A stretch of DNA of 64,000 nucleotides from Streptomyces indicus (GCF_900100315.1 NZ_FNFF01000016.1:116555-180554); one strand, 5' to 3'. Numbered from the stretch's first letter, positions 34,922 to 43,923 are shown. Notes: generated by a model from the sequence alone, not told the origin. Made by a program: numbers and translations.

Positions 34922-35932
34922 TCAGTGCCTTTGGCATCCGTGCCGGGTAGTGGAGGCGGCGGAAAATGCCGACAGCAGCCGGCGCGCATCCGTGGAGGTG
35001 AGGGTGCTGCGAATTTGCTTCTCAGCGTCTGGTCGTGGGAACTCCTCGAATTTGAAGTACGCCGTTCCCAACCCGCCTCCGCAGTTCTGAGACCGCATGA
35101 CTGCGCCGTTCACGGTGTCTGGGTAGCGGTCGTCCAGGTACCTCTCCTGTTGAGCGGAGGGCCCGTAATAGGCGGAGAGGCGGACATGGCGGTTCTTGCC
35201 GGGCAGGGGAACGGTGCAGACTTCGGTGAGCGCGCGGCCCGCAGGTTTCTCCGATACACGCGTGATCCGCAACCGCGCCGCTTCCTGCGGGTCGACCACG
35301 TCGCGGCAGGTTCCCGACGCCTTGGTAGCGGGGCGGCTCTGCCAGGGGGTGCGGTCCACGGTTTCGGGCCGTTGCCCGAGCTTCCCCTCACAGCCCCAGT
35401 GTTCGGCGGCGAGGCGGGCCGATTCGGTGGCGAGCCGGGCCACTTGGAGCACCTGGGAGTCGGTGAGCTGCTCGTCCTCGCGGCGTACCTCGGCCAGGAC
35501 GAGAAGGCCGTTGCCCGCCATGGGTGCGCAGTCGATCAGAACGGCGGCCCGGGTTTCGAGGCCGGTCGTGGAGAACGAGCCGTTCCAGCCGTATCCGATC
35601 GGCGTGGCCGAACTGTCCTCGGCTGCGCCACTGGCCCGGTGCGCGGCCGAGGGACGGATGTTCAGCTTGAGCTGCCGCCCGAGGGAGTTGTCTCCGCCGG
35701 CCCAGGCTGCGCAATGGTGCGTCTCGTGGCCTATCCACTCCGCGGTGTTGCCGTCGAATTCGAGCTCGGGATCCTGAAAGAACTCTTCCGCCTCCCGCAC
35801 GGCCAGAGATCCGTTGCAGGTGTCTGCCGGTGAAGGACCCGAGTTGTCGTGCCACGGGCCGAATCCCCAGATGGCCCCGCCGGCTGCGAGCGCGAACACG
35901 CCTGCACCCACCTTGGTCCGTCGTGCAGTCAT
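34922..35932 (-). CDS. Membrane-anchored secreted protein (unknown), paralogue of 33586-34722
   Basis: ATG 35932 follows GAAGGG by 6 nt. The 336-residue product has an N-terminal helix (VGAGVFALAAGGAIWGFG) and an outer domain with TCNGSLAV, HHCAAW, LIDCAPMAG, HWGCEGKLG, GTCRDV, EVCTVPL and a C-terminal HGCQRH. It matches the convergent neighbour over its middle and end. It leads toward the terminator. Function unknown. Confidence 0.72.
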   Translation of the reverse strand: MTARRTKVGAGVFALAAGGAIWGFGPWHDNSGPSPADTCNGSLAVREAEEFFQDPELEFDGNTAEWIGHETHHCAAWAGGDNSLGRQLKLNIRPSAAHRASGAAEDSSATPIGYGWNGSFSTTGLETRAAVLIDCAPMAGNGLLVLAEVRREDEQLTDSQVLQVARLATESARLAAEHWGCEGKLGQRPETVDRTPWQSRPATKASGTCRDVVDPQEAARLRITRVSEKPAGRALTEVCTVPLPGKNRHVRLSAYYGPSAQQERYLDDRYPDTVNGAVMRSQNCGGGLGTAYFKFEEFPRPDAEKQIRSTLTSTDARRLLSAFSAASTTRHGCQRH

Positions 35933-36055
35933 GCTTGGCCCTTCTTGGTGTGATGGCGTGCGTTGTGCGTAGGACCGGACGGGGTCCATAGCCCCGGGGA
36001 GGAGCGTGCAGGTATTCCCTGACCCATCCTCCGGGCGAGCTGCCCGCGGGACCTG

Positions 36056-36292
36056 CGCTCAGTGGGGCGAGGAGTTCACGATCGGGATCGGCAGAACCGT
36101 CGAGCTCGTCCGCCGTTTTGCATACGGCCCCGCGGGTTCGCCCCCGCTCCAACGGGACCCGGTGAAGGCGAGAAGAGCATGATCGCGGCGAAGAGCAGGG
36201 GGCCGATGATGAGAGCGATGCCACATGGGCTGCGGAGAATACAGATGCACTCTTCGTTCCCCCCTGCTGCGGATGAAGACCGGCTCATGCCT
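36056..36292 (-). pseudogene. Frameshifted relic of the 16351-16839 membrane protein gene
   Basis: The minus strand carries HEPVFIRSR in one frame, then GIALIIGPLLFAAIMLFS in another, then ELDGSADPDRELLAPLS in a third, matching HEPVFIRSR, GVALIIGSLLFAGIMLYS and ELDGAADPNGELLSDSP of the intact gene. So the copy has at least two frameshifts and is truncated before the cysteine-bearing end. It lies downstream of triad B. Confidence 0.8.
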
Positions 36293-36342
36293 TGCGGTCG
36301 ACGGCGCGCCGCCCTGTTTGTCCATCGCCGGCCTCCCTGCCG

Positions 36343-36861
36343 TCACGAGGAGCAGTCCAACTGCTTCTTGGCGGCCGTGACGTAGTCCTGGACGAATCCC
36401 TTCACCGTTGCGGCAGTCGCTTCGGATTGTCCCTCGACGGGGCTGAAATCGACTCTGAAGAGCAGGTACTTGCTCGGATTTCCGCAGTCCGTCTCTACGA
36501 GCGCGCCTTGCCGTCCGACGATTGCCCGCCGTGCGAAGGGGAGTTGCGTCGGTTCTCCACTGCGGTATCCGAGCTTCCTGTCCGGGATCCAGTCCTCCGA
36601 GGGAAGTGGTTCGTCCAGCCCTCGGATCTCGATCTGAAGCAGGCGGCTCTTGTCCACTCGTACAACACAGTATTCATCAAGCGTGAGTTGCTCTGAGGAC
36701 TGCGTCACATCGCCCTCTTCGGGGAGGATAGGTTTCATCACATCGCGGTCGACGGGAGTTCCGCAGATTGATTTCGGAACTTCGATGGGATTTCCGCACG
36801 CTGTGGTCAGTCCCAGGAGGGGCAGAGCCAGAGCTGCCGCCCGCCGTGCGTGGTTCCTCAC
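36343..36861 (-). CDS. Secreted probable lipoprotein of triad B
   Basis: A 172-residue protein with a signal peptide ending LGLTTAC-GN; the cysteine could be lipidated, though the -3 residue is Thr and not the usual Leu. The outer domain has SICGTPVD, EYCVVRV, ETDCGNPS and QLDCSS, suggesting two disulfides. Its ATG overlaps the stop of the AG1-like gene (ATGA). It holds the slot taken by the 340-residue protein in triad A, with little obvious sequence similarity. Function unknown. Confidence 0.72.
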   Translation of the reverse strand: MRNHARRAAALALPLLGLTTACGNPIEVPKSICGTPVDRDVMKPILPEEGDVTQSSEQLTLDEYCVVRVDKSRLLQIEIRGLDEPLPSEDWIPDRKLGYRSGEPTQLPFARRAIVGRQGALVETDCGNPSKYLLFRVDFSPVEGQSEATAATVKGFVQDYVTAAKKQLDCSS

Positions 36862-39113
36862 TGATCGCCCTCGATTCCGTCGGTCGCGTCGTTGCCGTCG
36901 TTCGCGGCGGCCTCGATCCGCCGGTAGATGCCTTCGTCAGCGGAGTAGCCGGTCTCGTCCTGCGCCCACGCCGAATTGACGGCGTACCATTCGTTGGCCA
37001 GCGACTTGAGCTGCCCGTTACGAGCCTCATAAGTGGTCTTGTTGTTGTCGGTCAGCTCGTCCGCTTGGCGCTGCTGCTCGTCCATGATCCATGCGGTTGT
37101 CACCATGTCCGCACCGCGCTGCGCGATGTCACCCACACCGGGGATGAAGTTGAGCATGGCGCCCGACGCGTGGTAGCTCCATGCCTTGTCCCAGGTGTAG
37201 TCGTGCTGGTCTCCCTTGAGGGCGTTATAGCGAGCCTCTTCCATGAACCCGACCGTATATCCGGCCGCGTCCAAGGTGTCTTCGGGGCGCCGGTTCTCGT
37301 CGCGGAAGGATTCGACGATGGCGTAGTTCATGCCTTCGTGGAGCATTCCGTAGGAATTCTCGCTCCGGGAGATCTGTTTGGTCATTTCCGTGACCTGCCC
37401 GCGGTCCAGCGGCAGTGGGTCGCCCGAGTTGCTCATCGTGGCGTGCACTTCCTCGCCGTGGCTGGTCATAATCTTCGCCATGTCGTTGCGGAGCGAGGAC
37501 GGCATGTCGTCACCCTGTCCAGACAGGAACTCAAGGGAATGCCTGAAGATCCTGTCGTTCGTGGCAGTGTGCTCCGTGGCCCGGGCATTCGGGTCCGTCG
37601 GGTCCACGCCGGTGGCCGCCGCAGTGAGAGCGTCTCCCAGGCCCCGGCGCTCGTCCTTGTCCTGCTCGTCCGGGCCGGCAGTCTCCGCCTTGTCGTTGAT
37701 GAACGATGTGGTGTCGCGGATGTCCCAGTCGCGGGCACCGTCCCCATTTCCGAGCAGGTACTCGTACCGCTCCTTGCCCGCCTCCGTGGCCGGGTCGAGG
37801 TAGACGGCCGCGCCTTCGGGGTTATGTGCCATGACCCCGAGGGACGCATCCACCGGATCGTTGGCGAACCAGCCGTCGTTCTTGCCGCTGTACTCGCCAT
37901 GCAGGTCCCAGATGTCGGGGTCCTTCTTCTCCATGGCGATCATGTCGTCAGTGATGTCTGAGACGAACTGCGGGGAGAAGTCGCCGCTGCCTTGCTGCAT
38001 GAGCGTCGCCAGGCTCTGGTAGCCACGGACCTCCTGTCCGTGGCCGCGGCCGACGTCGACCTTCTCGCCGGCGACCTTGAGGTCGTACTTGTCGTCGCCG
38101 AGCTCGTTGAGGTCCTGGCGCCACTTGAGGTAGAAGTCCGAGTCCGGGGTCTTCTTCCAGTTGCTGAACGCCTCCTGGTACGCGGCGGTGCCGTACCGCA
38201 GAGGCTTGCCGTTGGCGTCCGTGAACTCAGGGACGCGGGTGGCTGTGGCCAGGGAGTTGGACAGGCCGGCGTTGATGTTCAGGTAGGCGCGCTTGTCCTG
38301 GGTGTCGTCGACGTACGCGAGATCGTTGACCTTGTTGGACAGTTTGAGCGTGTTCTCGGGCCCGAGCGCATTCAGCATGGTCTGGCTGAATGCCTTGTCC
38401 CCGTCGTTGTCGCGCATCAGGCGCTGATACTCGGCTAGGTCCTCCTTGTCGAGCTCTTCACCGGCGAGAATCAAGTTGGCGTACTTGTTGGCCTCTCGGG
38501 CCTCGACCACTTCGATGTCGCCTTCGGCGTTCGCGTTGAACCCGTCTCCGCGGCCCAGGGCGCGGTCGAACATGCCGTCGAAGAATCCCTTGATACCGGC
38601 GGCGTCATGCAGAGCGAGCTTGACGCCCTGGTCGGCATCGTCCACCGCTTTCACGCCTTGCTTGATGGAACGTGTCCAGTCCTCTTCCGCCTTGCGGGCA
38701 TCCTGGACGGCCTTGTCGTAGTCCGGATCATTGCGATACGGGGCCAGCTTGTCGAAGTCGTAGTGCGCGCGGCCTTCCGAATCGATCGTGAAGTCCTTGG
38801 CCTTCGCGTCCTTAGTGAGATCCCGCACGTGTTTGACCAGGGTGGTGAACTGCTGGCGGGCATCGCGCAGGATGGAAGCGATGGCCCGGGCCTCGGTCTG
38901 ACCGGCCTCGAATTCCGCGCGGGTGGCGGCGAACCGGCCGGACGCAGCGCTCGCGCTCACCCCGGCCCAGACGCCATCGTTGGCCACGCTCTCGACCTTG
39001 TGGCGATAGAGCGTCTCCAACTCTTCGAAGCCGTCGCCTACTTCGTCCCAGTCCTTGGCCGCTGTGGTGAGCGGTTCCAGACGGACGGTCATGACGTCCT
39101 CATAGGACAGCAT
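36858..39113 (-). CDS. AG1-like large helical protein (triad B, intact)
   Basis: A 751-residue, acidic, soluble protein. The N-terminal ~120 residues (TVRLEPLTTAAKDWDEVGDGFEELETLY ... VWAGVSASAASGRFAATRAEFEAGQTEARAIAS) have the W-x-G and helical-hairpin look of WXG100/LXG-type type VII secretion substrates. The remainder shares many blocks with the triad A paralogue: KFSQTLLN/KAFSQTMLN, DITDDMIAMEKKDPDIWDLHGEYSGK and DPVDASLGVM. No catalytic motif is recognised. It starts 18 nt after the small helical gene and overlaps the lipoprotein gene by ATGA. A secreted or envelope-associated structural or toxin-like role is possible but not shown. Confidence 0.78.
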   Translation of the reverse strand: MLSYEDVMTVRLEPLTTAAKDWDEVGDGFEELETLYRHKVESVANDGVWAGVSASAASGRFAATRAEFEAGQTEARAIASILRDARQQFTTLVKHVRDLTKDAKAKDFTIDSEGRAHYDFDKLAPYRNDPDYDKAVQDARKAEEDWTRSIKQGVKAVDDADQGVKLALHDAAGIKGFFDGMFDRALGRGDGFNANAEGDIEVVEAREANKYANLILAGEELDKEDLAEYQRLMRDNDGDKAFSQTMLNALGPENTLKLSNKVNDLAYVDDTQDKRAYLNINAGLSNSLATATRVPEFTDANGKPLRYGTAAYQEAFSNWKKTPDSDFYLKWRQDLNELGDDKYDLKVAGEKVDVGRGHGQEVRGYQSLATLMQQGSGDFSPQFVSDITDDMIAMEKKDPDIWDLHGEYSGKNDGWFANDPVDASLGVMAHNPEGAAVYLDPATEAGKERYEYLLGNGDGARDWDIRDTTSFINDKAETAGPDEQDKDERRGLGDALTAAATGVDPTDPNARATEHTATNDRIFRHSLEFLSGQGDDMPSSLRNDMAKIMTSHGEEVHATMSNSGDPLPLDRGQVTEMTKQISRSENSYGMLHEGMNYAIVESFRDENRRPEDTLDAAGYTVGFMEEARYNALKGDQHDYTWDKAWSYHASGAMLNFIPGVGDIAQRGADMVTTAWIMDEQQRQADELTDNNKTTYEARNGQLKSLANEWYAVNSAWAQDETGYSADEGIYRRIEAAANDGNDATDGIEGDQ

Positions 39114-39131
39114 CGATTCCCCCGTGAGTTA

Positions 39132-39560
39132 CTAGACGTCGCGCCGCGCATCCGGTGACTTGCTGTCGATCTGAGCCAGCGAGCTGTACACACCCACATC
39201 GACCTGCTGGAAGTCGCCCTTTGTCATGCCCAATGCCTCTTGGTCCTGCGTGAGCCGGGACTGAAGGTTGGTCAGTTGGCGGGCCCACTTCTCATGCGCG
39301 TCCTTGAGCCCTGATCCCGTGTCCCACCCCTTGAACTCGCGCTCGGCAGCGTCGGTCGACTCGTCTGCATGGGTGCCTGCCTTCTTCGCGCCGGGGCGTA
39401 TGTCCTCCCGCAGGGACCTGATCGCTTCCTTCTTGCCTGGGGAATTGGTACGGAGGATCGATCCGTCACCGGGCCCCCCACCCGCACTGTTCAGTTGCAC
39501 CGCACCCTCACGGCGGGCTGCAACCTCGGACTTGATCTGCTCCCACTCATCCCATGCCAA
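39132..39560 (-). CDS. Small helical protein of triad B (possible type VII-like partner)
   Basis: TTG 39560 is preferred: GGGGG lies ~7 nt upstream and it aligns LAWDEWEQIKSEV with MAWDEWESMKSDA of the triad A homologue. The 142-residue protein is charged, cysteine-free and helical with FKGWDTGSGLKDAHEKWARQL. It has no signal peptide. It precedes the AG1-like gene by 18 nt and is presumably its chaperone or co-secreted partner. Confidence 0.72.
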   Translation of the reverse strand: MAWDEWEQIKSEVAARREGAVQLNSAGGGPGDGSILRTNSPGKKEAIRSLREDIRPGAKKAGTHADESTDAAEREFKGWDTGSGLKDAHEKWARQLTNLQSRLTQDQEALGMTKGDFQQVDVGVYSSLAQIDSKSPDARRDV

Positions 39561-39679
39561 CGGGTTCCCCCTTCGCCTGGCTGCGGCGCTGCGCACACGG
39601 CCTGATCCGCTCCGAGGCGCAGCCCTCTACACGACCGCAAACGCAGAAAGTCGAAGATCACCCTAACGTGTGCTGCTTG

Positions 39680-39985
39680 CGGGCGTGCAGGAGGAGTTGG
39701 GGCAACAGCGGGGCGCCTGCGTCGTGGGAACAGGTGATGGAGCCCTCATATCCGGACTCAGCGTCGGGCATGCCCCCCCCTCCCTCCGTCGCCGTCGGCT
39801 TGCCTTTCCTTCGAGGCGGCGGCCAGTTCGTGCCGGAGGACCGCGGGGTTGTCGCAGTACGCCTTGGCCAGGGCGCGCTGGGTGCGGGCCTCGTTCTCGG
39901 CGGAGATCAGGCCGCTGCGGCCGCGGGTCTCGATCTCGAAGCGGACGCGCTGGACGTTGGTCCCCTGCTCCGCCACGAGCCTCAG
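39680..39985 (-). pseudogene. Decayed fragment of SPFH protein 1
   Basis: On the minus strand, VRFEIETRGRSGLISAENEA followed by TQRALAKAYCDNPAVLRHEL is nearly identical to the coiled-coil region of the SPFH gene at 16944-18287 (nt ~17160-17310 there). Similarity extends weakly to ~39680. There is no band-7 domain, no start and no usable end. It abuts duplicated block copy B. Confidence 0.85.
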
Positions 39986-40333
39986 ATCCTGGCGCTCCGG
40001 TGACATGGCCTTTGTGGGTGGCGATCACGGCCGCCCGGGTGCTTCCACCTCATCGCCCCGGCATTAAAGACGCGTCAAGCACTGCCGATGAACGGCAATG
40101 TGCCAGCGCAGGACGTGATGCGACGAGGCACGCGATACGGGGCGGGGGACGTTTAATGTCGGATACCAGCAAACAGGGCGGCTCCAGGGCACGTTCAAGG
40201 CCACACGGACCGGGGAAGCTATCGGTCCTTGTGGCTTGCCTGTCGAACAGACGGATTGCAGCACCCCCCACGCGGCGCGCTGAACGGATAGATCGACTCC
40301 GGCCCCGGCGAGGTCTCTCAAGCTGAAGCATCC

Positions 40334-40547
40334 ATGGCACGCCGCGCTGAACGACACGTGGATCTCGTGTCTGTTCTGCGACGGCGATCGGTTCCGCGAG
40401 CGGTCGGTGAAGCTCAACAGCGCCTGCATGGAGTTCCTGAACCTCGCGTGGGCTGATGAGTCGGCTACCGGGCTCATCTGCTGGGACTGCGGATATGTCC
40501 ACCCCTTCGCCGATCGCAAGATCAAGCTGTATCGAGCCGACAGGTGA
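40334..40547 (+). pseudogene. Zinc-ribbon gene copy that lost its start
   Basis: The coding region from GCCGCGCTGAAC to TGA 40545-40547 is intact and keeps both CxxC pairs (CLFC and CWDC), but 11 nt are missing just after the ATG, putting ATG 40334 out of frame. No other in-frame start with a ribosome site is present. It may still be transcribed. Confidence 0.8.
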
Positions 40548-40632
40548 CGGACCTGCCGCATCTAGGGAAGATCTGGGGCCCGCTCAGTGGCGCAGGGCCC
40601 GGGCTGCGTGCGACGGAGTGCCGTGGGTAGGG

Positions 40633-40686
40633 GGGTAAGGAACACGTCAAGAGGGTGCTCGGGGCATGCCGGGCAGTCTGGTCGGC
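40633..40686 (+). promoter_or_regulatory. Decayed copy of the leader-RNA element
   Basis: GGGGTAAGGA, a CACG..., then GCCGGGCAGTCTGGTCGGC (one change in the 19-nt core relative to the three intact copies). The downstream ribosome site GGAGG is changed to GGCGG and nhaA is truncated, so there is nothing left to regulate. Confidence 0.75.
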
Positions 40687-40848
40687 GTCAGCAGGGCCAT
40701 GCGCCCGTTCGCCGCCACGCTGGCGGTAGACCGTCTTGGCCGCCCCGTCCTGCAGCCCGTTTCTGGGGCGTCTCCATCCCCAGCGCGGACCGCAAGGGCC
40801 GTCCGGTCGCCCATCAGCCAGCACCCGGAATCAGGGAGGGCTATCGAC

Positions 40849-41079
40849 ATGAGGCGTGCGGAGCGGCAACTCGCGGTCCCGGCCTGGAAGCTGTGGACGA
40901 CCGGCATCGCGCTCGCCCTTGCCCTGGCGGTCGGGGCGATGGGGGCCGGGCAGTCCTCACCGCAACCGTCCTTGACCACGGAGTCGCCCAGCGGGACGGC
41001 CCGCAGCTGCACTGCGCAAGACGCGGCCACTCACTCGACTCCGCACGCCACACCGCCCAGCTCCTGCGTGTCCGGCTAG
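40849..41079 (+). CDS. Small secreted protein
   Basis: ATG 40849 follows GGGAGGG by 8 nt. The 76-residue product has a basic start, a signal-like helix (TTGIALALALAVGAMGAG) and a Ser/Thr/Pro/His-rich tail with two cysteines (RSCTAQ and SSCVSG). It begins just after the truncated nhaA copy and ends at a strong hairpin. No family recognised. Confidence 0.6.
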   Translation: MRRAERQLAVPAWKLWTTGIALALALAVGAMGAGQSSPQPSLTTESPSGTARSCTAQDAATHSTPHATPPSSCVSG

Positions 41080-41081
41080 GA

Positions 41082-41113
41082 GCCTCGCCCAGGAGCCAAG
41101 CTCCGGGCGAGGC
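41082..41113. terminator. Hairpin between convergent genes
   Basis: GCCTCGCCC pairs with GGGCGAGGC (9 bp), and the inner AGGAG/CTCC can extend it. It sits 3 nt after the + strand stop and 22 nt before the stop of the convergent gene, so it can serve both. Confidence 0.72.
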
Positions 41114-41135
41114 GGTGGCCCAGCGGACGCTCGGG

Positions 41136-42581
41136 TCAGCTCACGCGCTGGAGTTCGTTGTCGAACACATAGTTGCCGACCTGCTCACCCAGCTTGAGTC
41201 CATCGGCCGCATCCCACGGGAAGTGAACGCCCAGCCAGACACGGCTGTTGGCGTTCTCCTGCGCCGCCTGACTGAAGCTGGTGAAGGTGCGGGACTGGAC
41301 CGGGGACTGCTTGTCGTCGGTGGTCATGGTGAAAGTGACATTGTCAGTGCCGAAGTAGCGCTTCATCACCGTTGCCCAGGCGGAGCCGAACGTGGCGTGG
41401 CCGGAGGCCCACGCCGGGAAGCACGGGCTGATGTTCACCCCGTCGAGCGTCTTGAGCAGCGGCTTCCACTCAGGATCGATTCCCGATTCACGGATTGCCG
41501 AGACCGGACGCCACAGGTCGATCTCCGTCTGGTACTTCACATCGCGCACCGCGATGCCCGAGTCGGCCAGCGCCAGCGACACCAGCGTGAACAGCCGGGC
41601 GTTCTGATACGTGGTGAGCTTGCGTGCCTCGGAGATCTCCCGCGTCGCCTGCAGCAGCTGGCCCGGCGGCTTGTACGTGCCGTCCAGGTCATTGCCCCAG
41701 AACCAGGCCGCGGCCTCCTGCTCGGTGGTACGGGTGACCTTCGGTGTGGCGGCAGTCGGTTCGTCGGCGCCGAGCAGCCGTACTGCCTCGACCTGCCGCT
41801 TGTACTCGTCGCTTGCCAGCAGCTTCTCGTATGTGCCGTACATTCCGGGGGTGGCGGGCCGGAACTGGGAACCGGAGGTGAGCGCGAACGGTTTGACCAG
41901 GCCCCAGTTGGGGTCGACTGCCTTGCTGTCCTCGATGCAGTTCGGGTCGGGCATGTCCGCGTAACTGGTGGCGCGCCAGGCGCCCGGCTTCTTGTCGGAG
42001 ACGTACAACTGCTCGTTCGTTGAGCCGTCCCCTTCATGGGCGGTCAGCATTCGGTTCACCACGTGGCTGACGATGCTGTAGTCGAGGACGTCATCACCTG
42101 TCGGCTCGGAGCCGAAGCGGGCCCGGAACCTGTTGTCCAGGTAGTGGACCAGCTCGGGCTGGTCCGCGTCCTTGCCGAAGAGTTCGAGCAGCACGTTGTA
42201 CGCCGTGCGCCCGATGACCCGCTCCTCCTCGTCGGGGCCTTCGCCCAGGGCCCAGTACTTGTCGGCCTGGATATAGGGCGCGTAGTCGAAGCCGCCCTTC
42301 CAGCGCAGCCGGTAGGAGCTTTCCGCGTCGTACATGGCGGCATTGAGCATCGCCGCGGCCCGCGCCATCCGTCCCGGGGTCGCCTGGTCCTCGCGCCGGA
42401 TGAGCTCGAGCAGGACGTCGTTCCAGTAGATCACCGGGTCGGCGATCGTCTGCGGAGGCAGTGCGGCCGCCGCGGACTGCGGCGCCACGGCGAGCACTCC
42501 GGTCGTCGCTGCGAAGGCGACGGCGACAGCGACGATCCTTCTTCGGATACCACGCTGCGTTCCACGACCAATACGGGACAT
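41136..42581 (-). CDS. Secreted vanadium-haloperoxidase/PAP2-like protein
   Basis: ATG 42581 with AGGGG upstream gives a 481-residue protein with a signal peptide (RRRIVAVAVAFAATTGVLAVA...AAAA). The C-terminal half has the PAP2/VHPO active-site set: KYQTEIDLWRPVSAIR, FPAWASGHATFGSAW (SGH) and SRVWLGVHFPWDAADG (SR-x5-H-x3-D). The first motif has K-x8-RP rather than the classical K-x6-RP. The family includes bacterial vanadium chloroperoxidases and acid phosphatases; secretion favours a phosphatase- or peroxidase-like role outside the cell. Divergent from nothing close; an AraC-family gene lies 171 nt upstream on the same strand. Confidence 0.87.
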   Translation of the reverse strand: MSRIGRGTQRGIRRRIVAVAVAFAATTGVLAVAPQSAAAALPPQTIADPVIYWNDVLLELIRREDQATPGRMARAAAMLNAAMYDAESSYRLRWKGGFDYAPYIQADKYWALGEGPDEEERVIGRTAYNVLLELFGKDADQPELVHYLDNRFRARFGSEPTGDDVLDYSIVSHVVNRMLTAHEGDGSTNEQLYVSDKKPGAWRATSYADMPDPNCIEDSKAVDPNWGLVKPFALTSGSQFRPATPGMYGTYEKLLASDEYKRQVEAVRLLGADEPTAATPKVTRTTEQEAAAWFWGNDLDGTYKPPGQLLQATREISEARKLTTYQNARLFTLVSLALADSGIAVRDVKYQTEIDLWRPVSAIRESGIDPEWKPLLKTLDGVNISPCFPAWASGHATFGSAWATVMKRYFGTDNVTFTMTTDDKQSPVQSRTFTSFSQAAQENANSRVWLGVHFPWDAADGLKLGEQVGNYVFDNELQRVS

Positions 42582-42752
42582 ACCCACCCCTGTTATGAGG
42601 GGTCGCGCATCGGCGTCGCGACCCGGTCCGCGCGAAGGAGCCACCCCCTTCGCGCAACTGATCGTTCCGGTGCGGGAGTTGAGGGTCTTGGAAAATCCCG
42701 CACACCACTTCCGACGACTCTTTACAGACCCCTCGCTTCCTTCTCCGTGCCT

Positions 42753-43643
42753 TCACGCTGGGAGTGGGGCGCTTGTCACCTGTCCGGCGACCCGGTCGGC
42801 CATCGGCGGGCCGGGCACCAGGGAGCTGCGCGCTCGCAGGAACGTGCGCGGCGTCGAGCCGGTCATCGAGCGGAAGTCCAGATTCAGGTGCGGCTGGTCG
42901 CTGTAACCGCAGGCGGCCGCCACCTGCGCCGGCGGATGACCGGCCGCCAGCAGACGCAGCGCGCTGCCGAGCCGGGCCACCCGGGCCACCGCCTTGGGCC
43001 CGAGCCCGACCTGCAGCTTGAAGAGCTTCTCCAATTGCCGCACGCTCCAGCCGACTTCGGCGGCGACCTTCGGCACCGGCAGTGCGCCCGCGCTGCGGTG
43101 GATCCGGCGCCAAGCCCATTCGACCTGGGGTGCGTGCGCGGGCGTGTCCGCGAGGGCCCTCGCGATCACACGGTCGAGCAGAACGAACCGGTGCTGCCAG
43201 GTCGGCAGAGCCCCGAGCGCGTCGCTCAGCCGGCGCGCCCGGGCGCCGAGCACGTCCTCCAGCTCGAGGTGACGGCCCGCGAGCTCACTCATCGGCACCG
43301 CGAGCAGGCGATAAGCGGCCCACGGTGCGAGCACCACCTCGAGGGCGACAAGGTGCCCGTCGTGCTCGCCCACGGAGGACCGGGTCTGCAGCCCCGACAC
43401 AAGCGAGGTGAGTGCGGTCGGCGGCCCTGCCTGGCCTGTCGGCGTGAGCCGTATCGCCTCGGAGAAGCCCAGCATCACGGTCACCCACGCGCCAGGCACC
43501 TCAAGGCGTCGCCTCGGCAGGCCGGTCTCCAGCCGTGTCCCTCGATAGGAGCGCACGCCGGGACGCAGCCGTCGGGCCGGCAGCGCCTCGACGATCTCCC
43601 ACGTGCCGTCCGGTCCGCTGAGCCTGCGCAGCCGGCTGTCCAT
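42753..43643 (-). CDS. AraC-family transcriptional regulator
   Basis: ATG 43643 follows GGGAGGGGG. The 296-residue protein has an N-terminal sensing domain (~190 residues; ETGLPRRRLEVPGAWVTVMLGF, VLAPWAAYRLLAVPM) and a C-terminal AraC domain with two helix-turn-helices: VPKVAAEVGWSVRQLEKLF and PPAQVAAACGYSDQPHLNLDF. It is on the same strand as, and upstream of, the haloperoxidase-like gene, and may control it. Inducer unknown. Confidence 0.88.
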   Translation of the reverse strand: MDSRLRRLSGPDGTWEIVEALPARRLRPGVRSYRGTRLETGLPRRRLEVPGAWVTVMLGFSEAIRLTPTGQAGPPTALTSLVSGLQTRSSVGEHDGHLVALEVVLAPWAAYRLLAVPMSELAGRHLELEDVLGARARRLSDALGALPTWQHRFVLLDRVIARALADTPAHAPQVEWAWRRIHRSAGALPVPKVAAEVGWSVRQLEKLFKLQVGLGPKAVARVARLGSALRLLAAGHPPAQVAAACGYSDQPHLNLDFRSMTGSTPRTFLRARSSLVPGPPMADRVAGQVTSAPLPA

Positions 43644-43923
43644 CAAGCCGCCCCCTCCCACCGCATGATCACCAAGAAGACGCAGGTCATCTTGGGGAGT
43701 GGGTGGTCGCCAGCGCAGCAACGGGACCGGCCATACGGAAGTTGACCGGTTATCGCCCGCGTCCAGAGTCAGCAGTCGGCACTTGCCGCACCCGCGGCGC
43801 TGCGCCGCGTATCGGTCGCGTTAAGAAAGGGAGCCTCAAGGCATCTGCCGCAGCGGCATGCGTTGCTCGCCCCTAGGCTCCGAAGGTCTGAGCCGACGAG
43901 CACACCAGGGAAGGCCCGCTGTC

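Larger units (their letters stand above)
39977..40774. repeat. Duplicated block, copy B (decayed)
   Basis: Matches 23734-24548 in order: PucR upstream region, zinc-ribbon gene, leader-RNA element and the first codons of nhaA. It has an 11-nt deletion at the zinc-ribbon start, a changed core in the RNA element, and nhaA stops matching after GGGGCGTCTC at ~40774. The left end abuts the SPFH fragment; the right end runs into unrelated sequence before the gene at 40849. Confidence 0.85.

Noticed and set aside
39660..40780. Insertion sequence as the cause of the duplicated block
   Set aside because: No transposase frame, terminal inverted repeats or target-site duplication could be found at the block ends.
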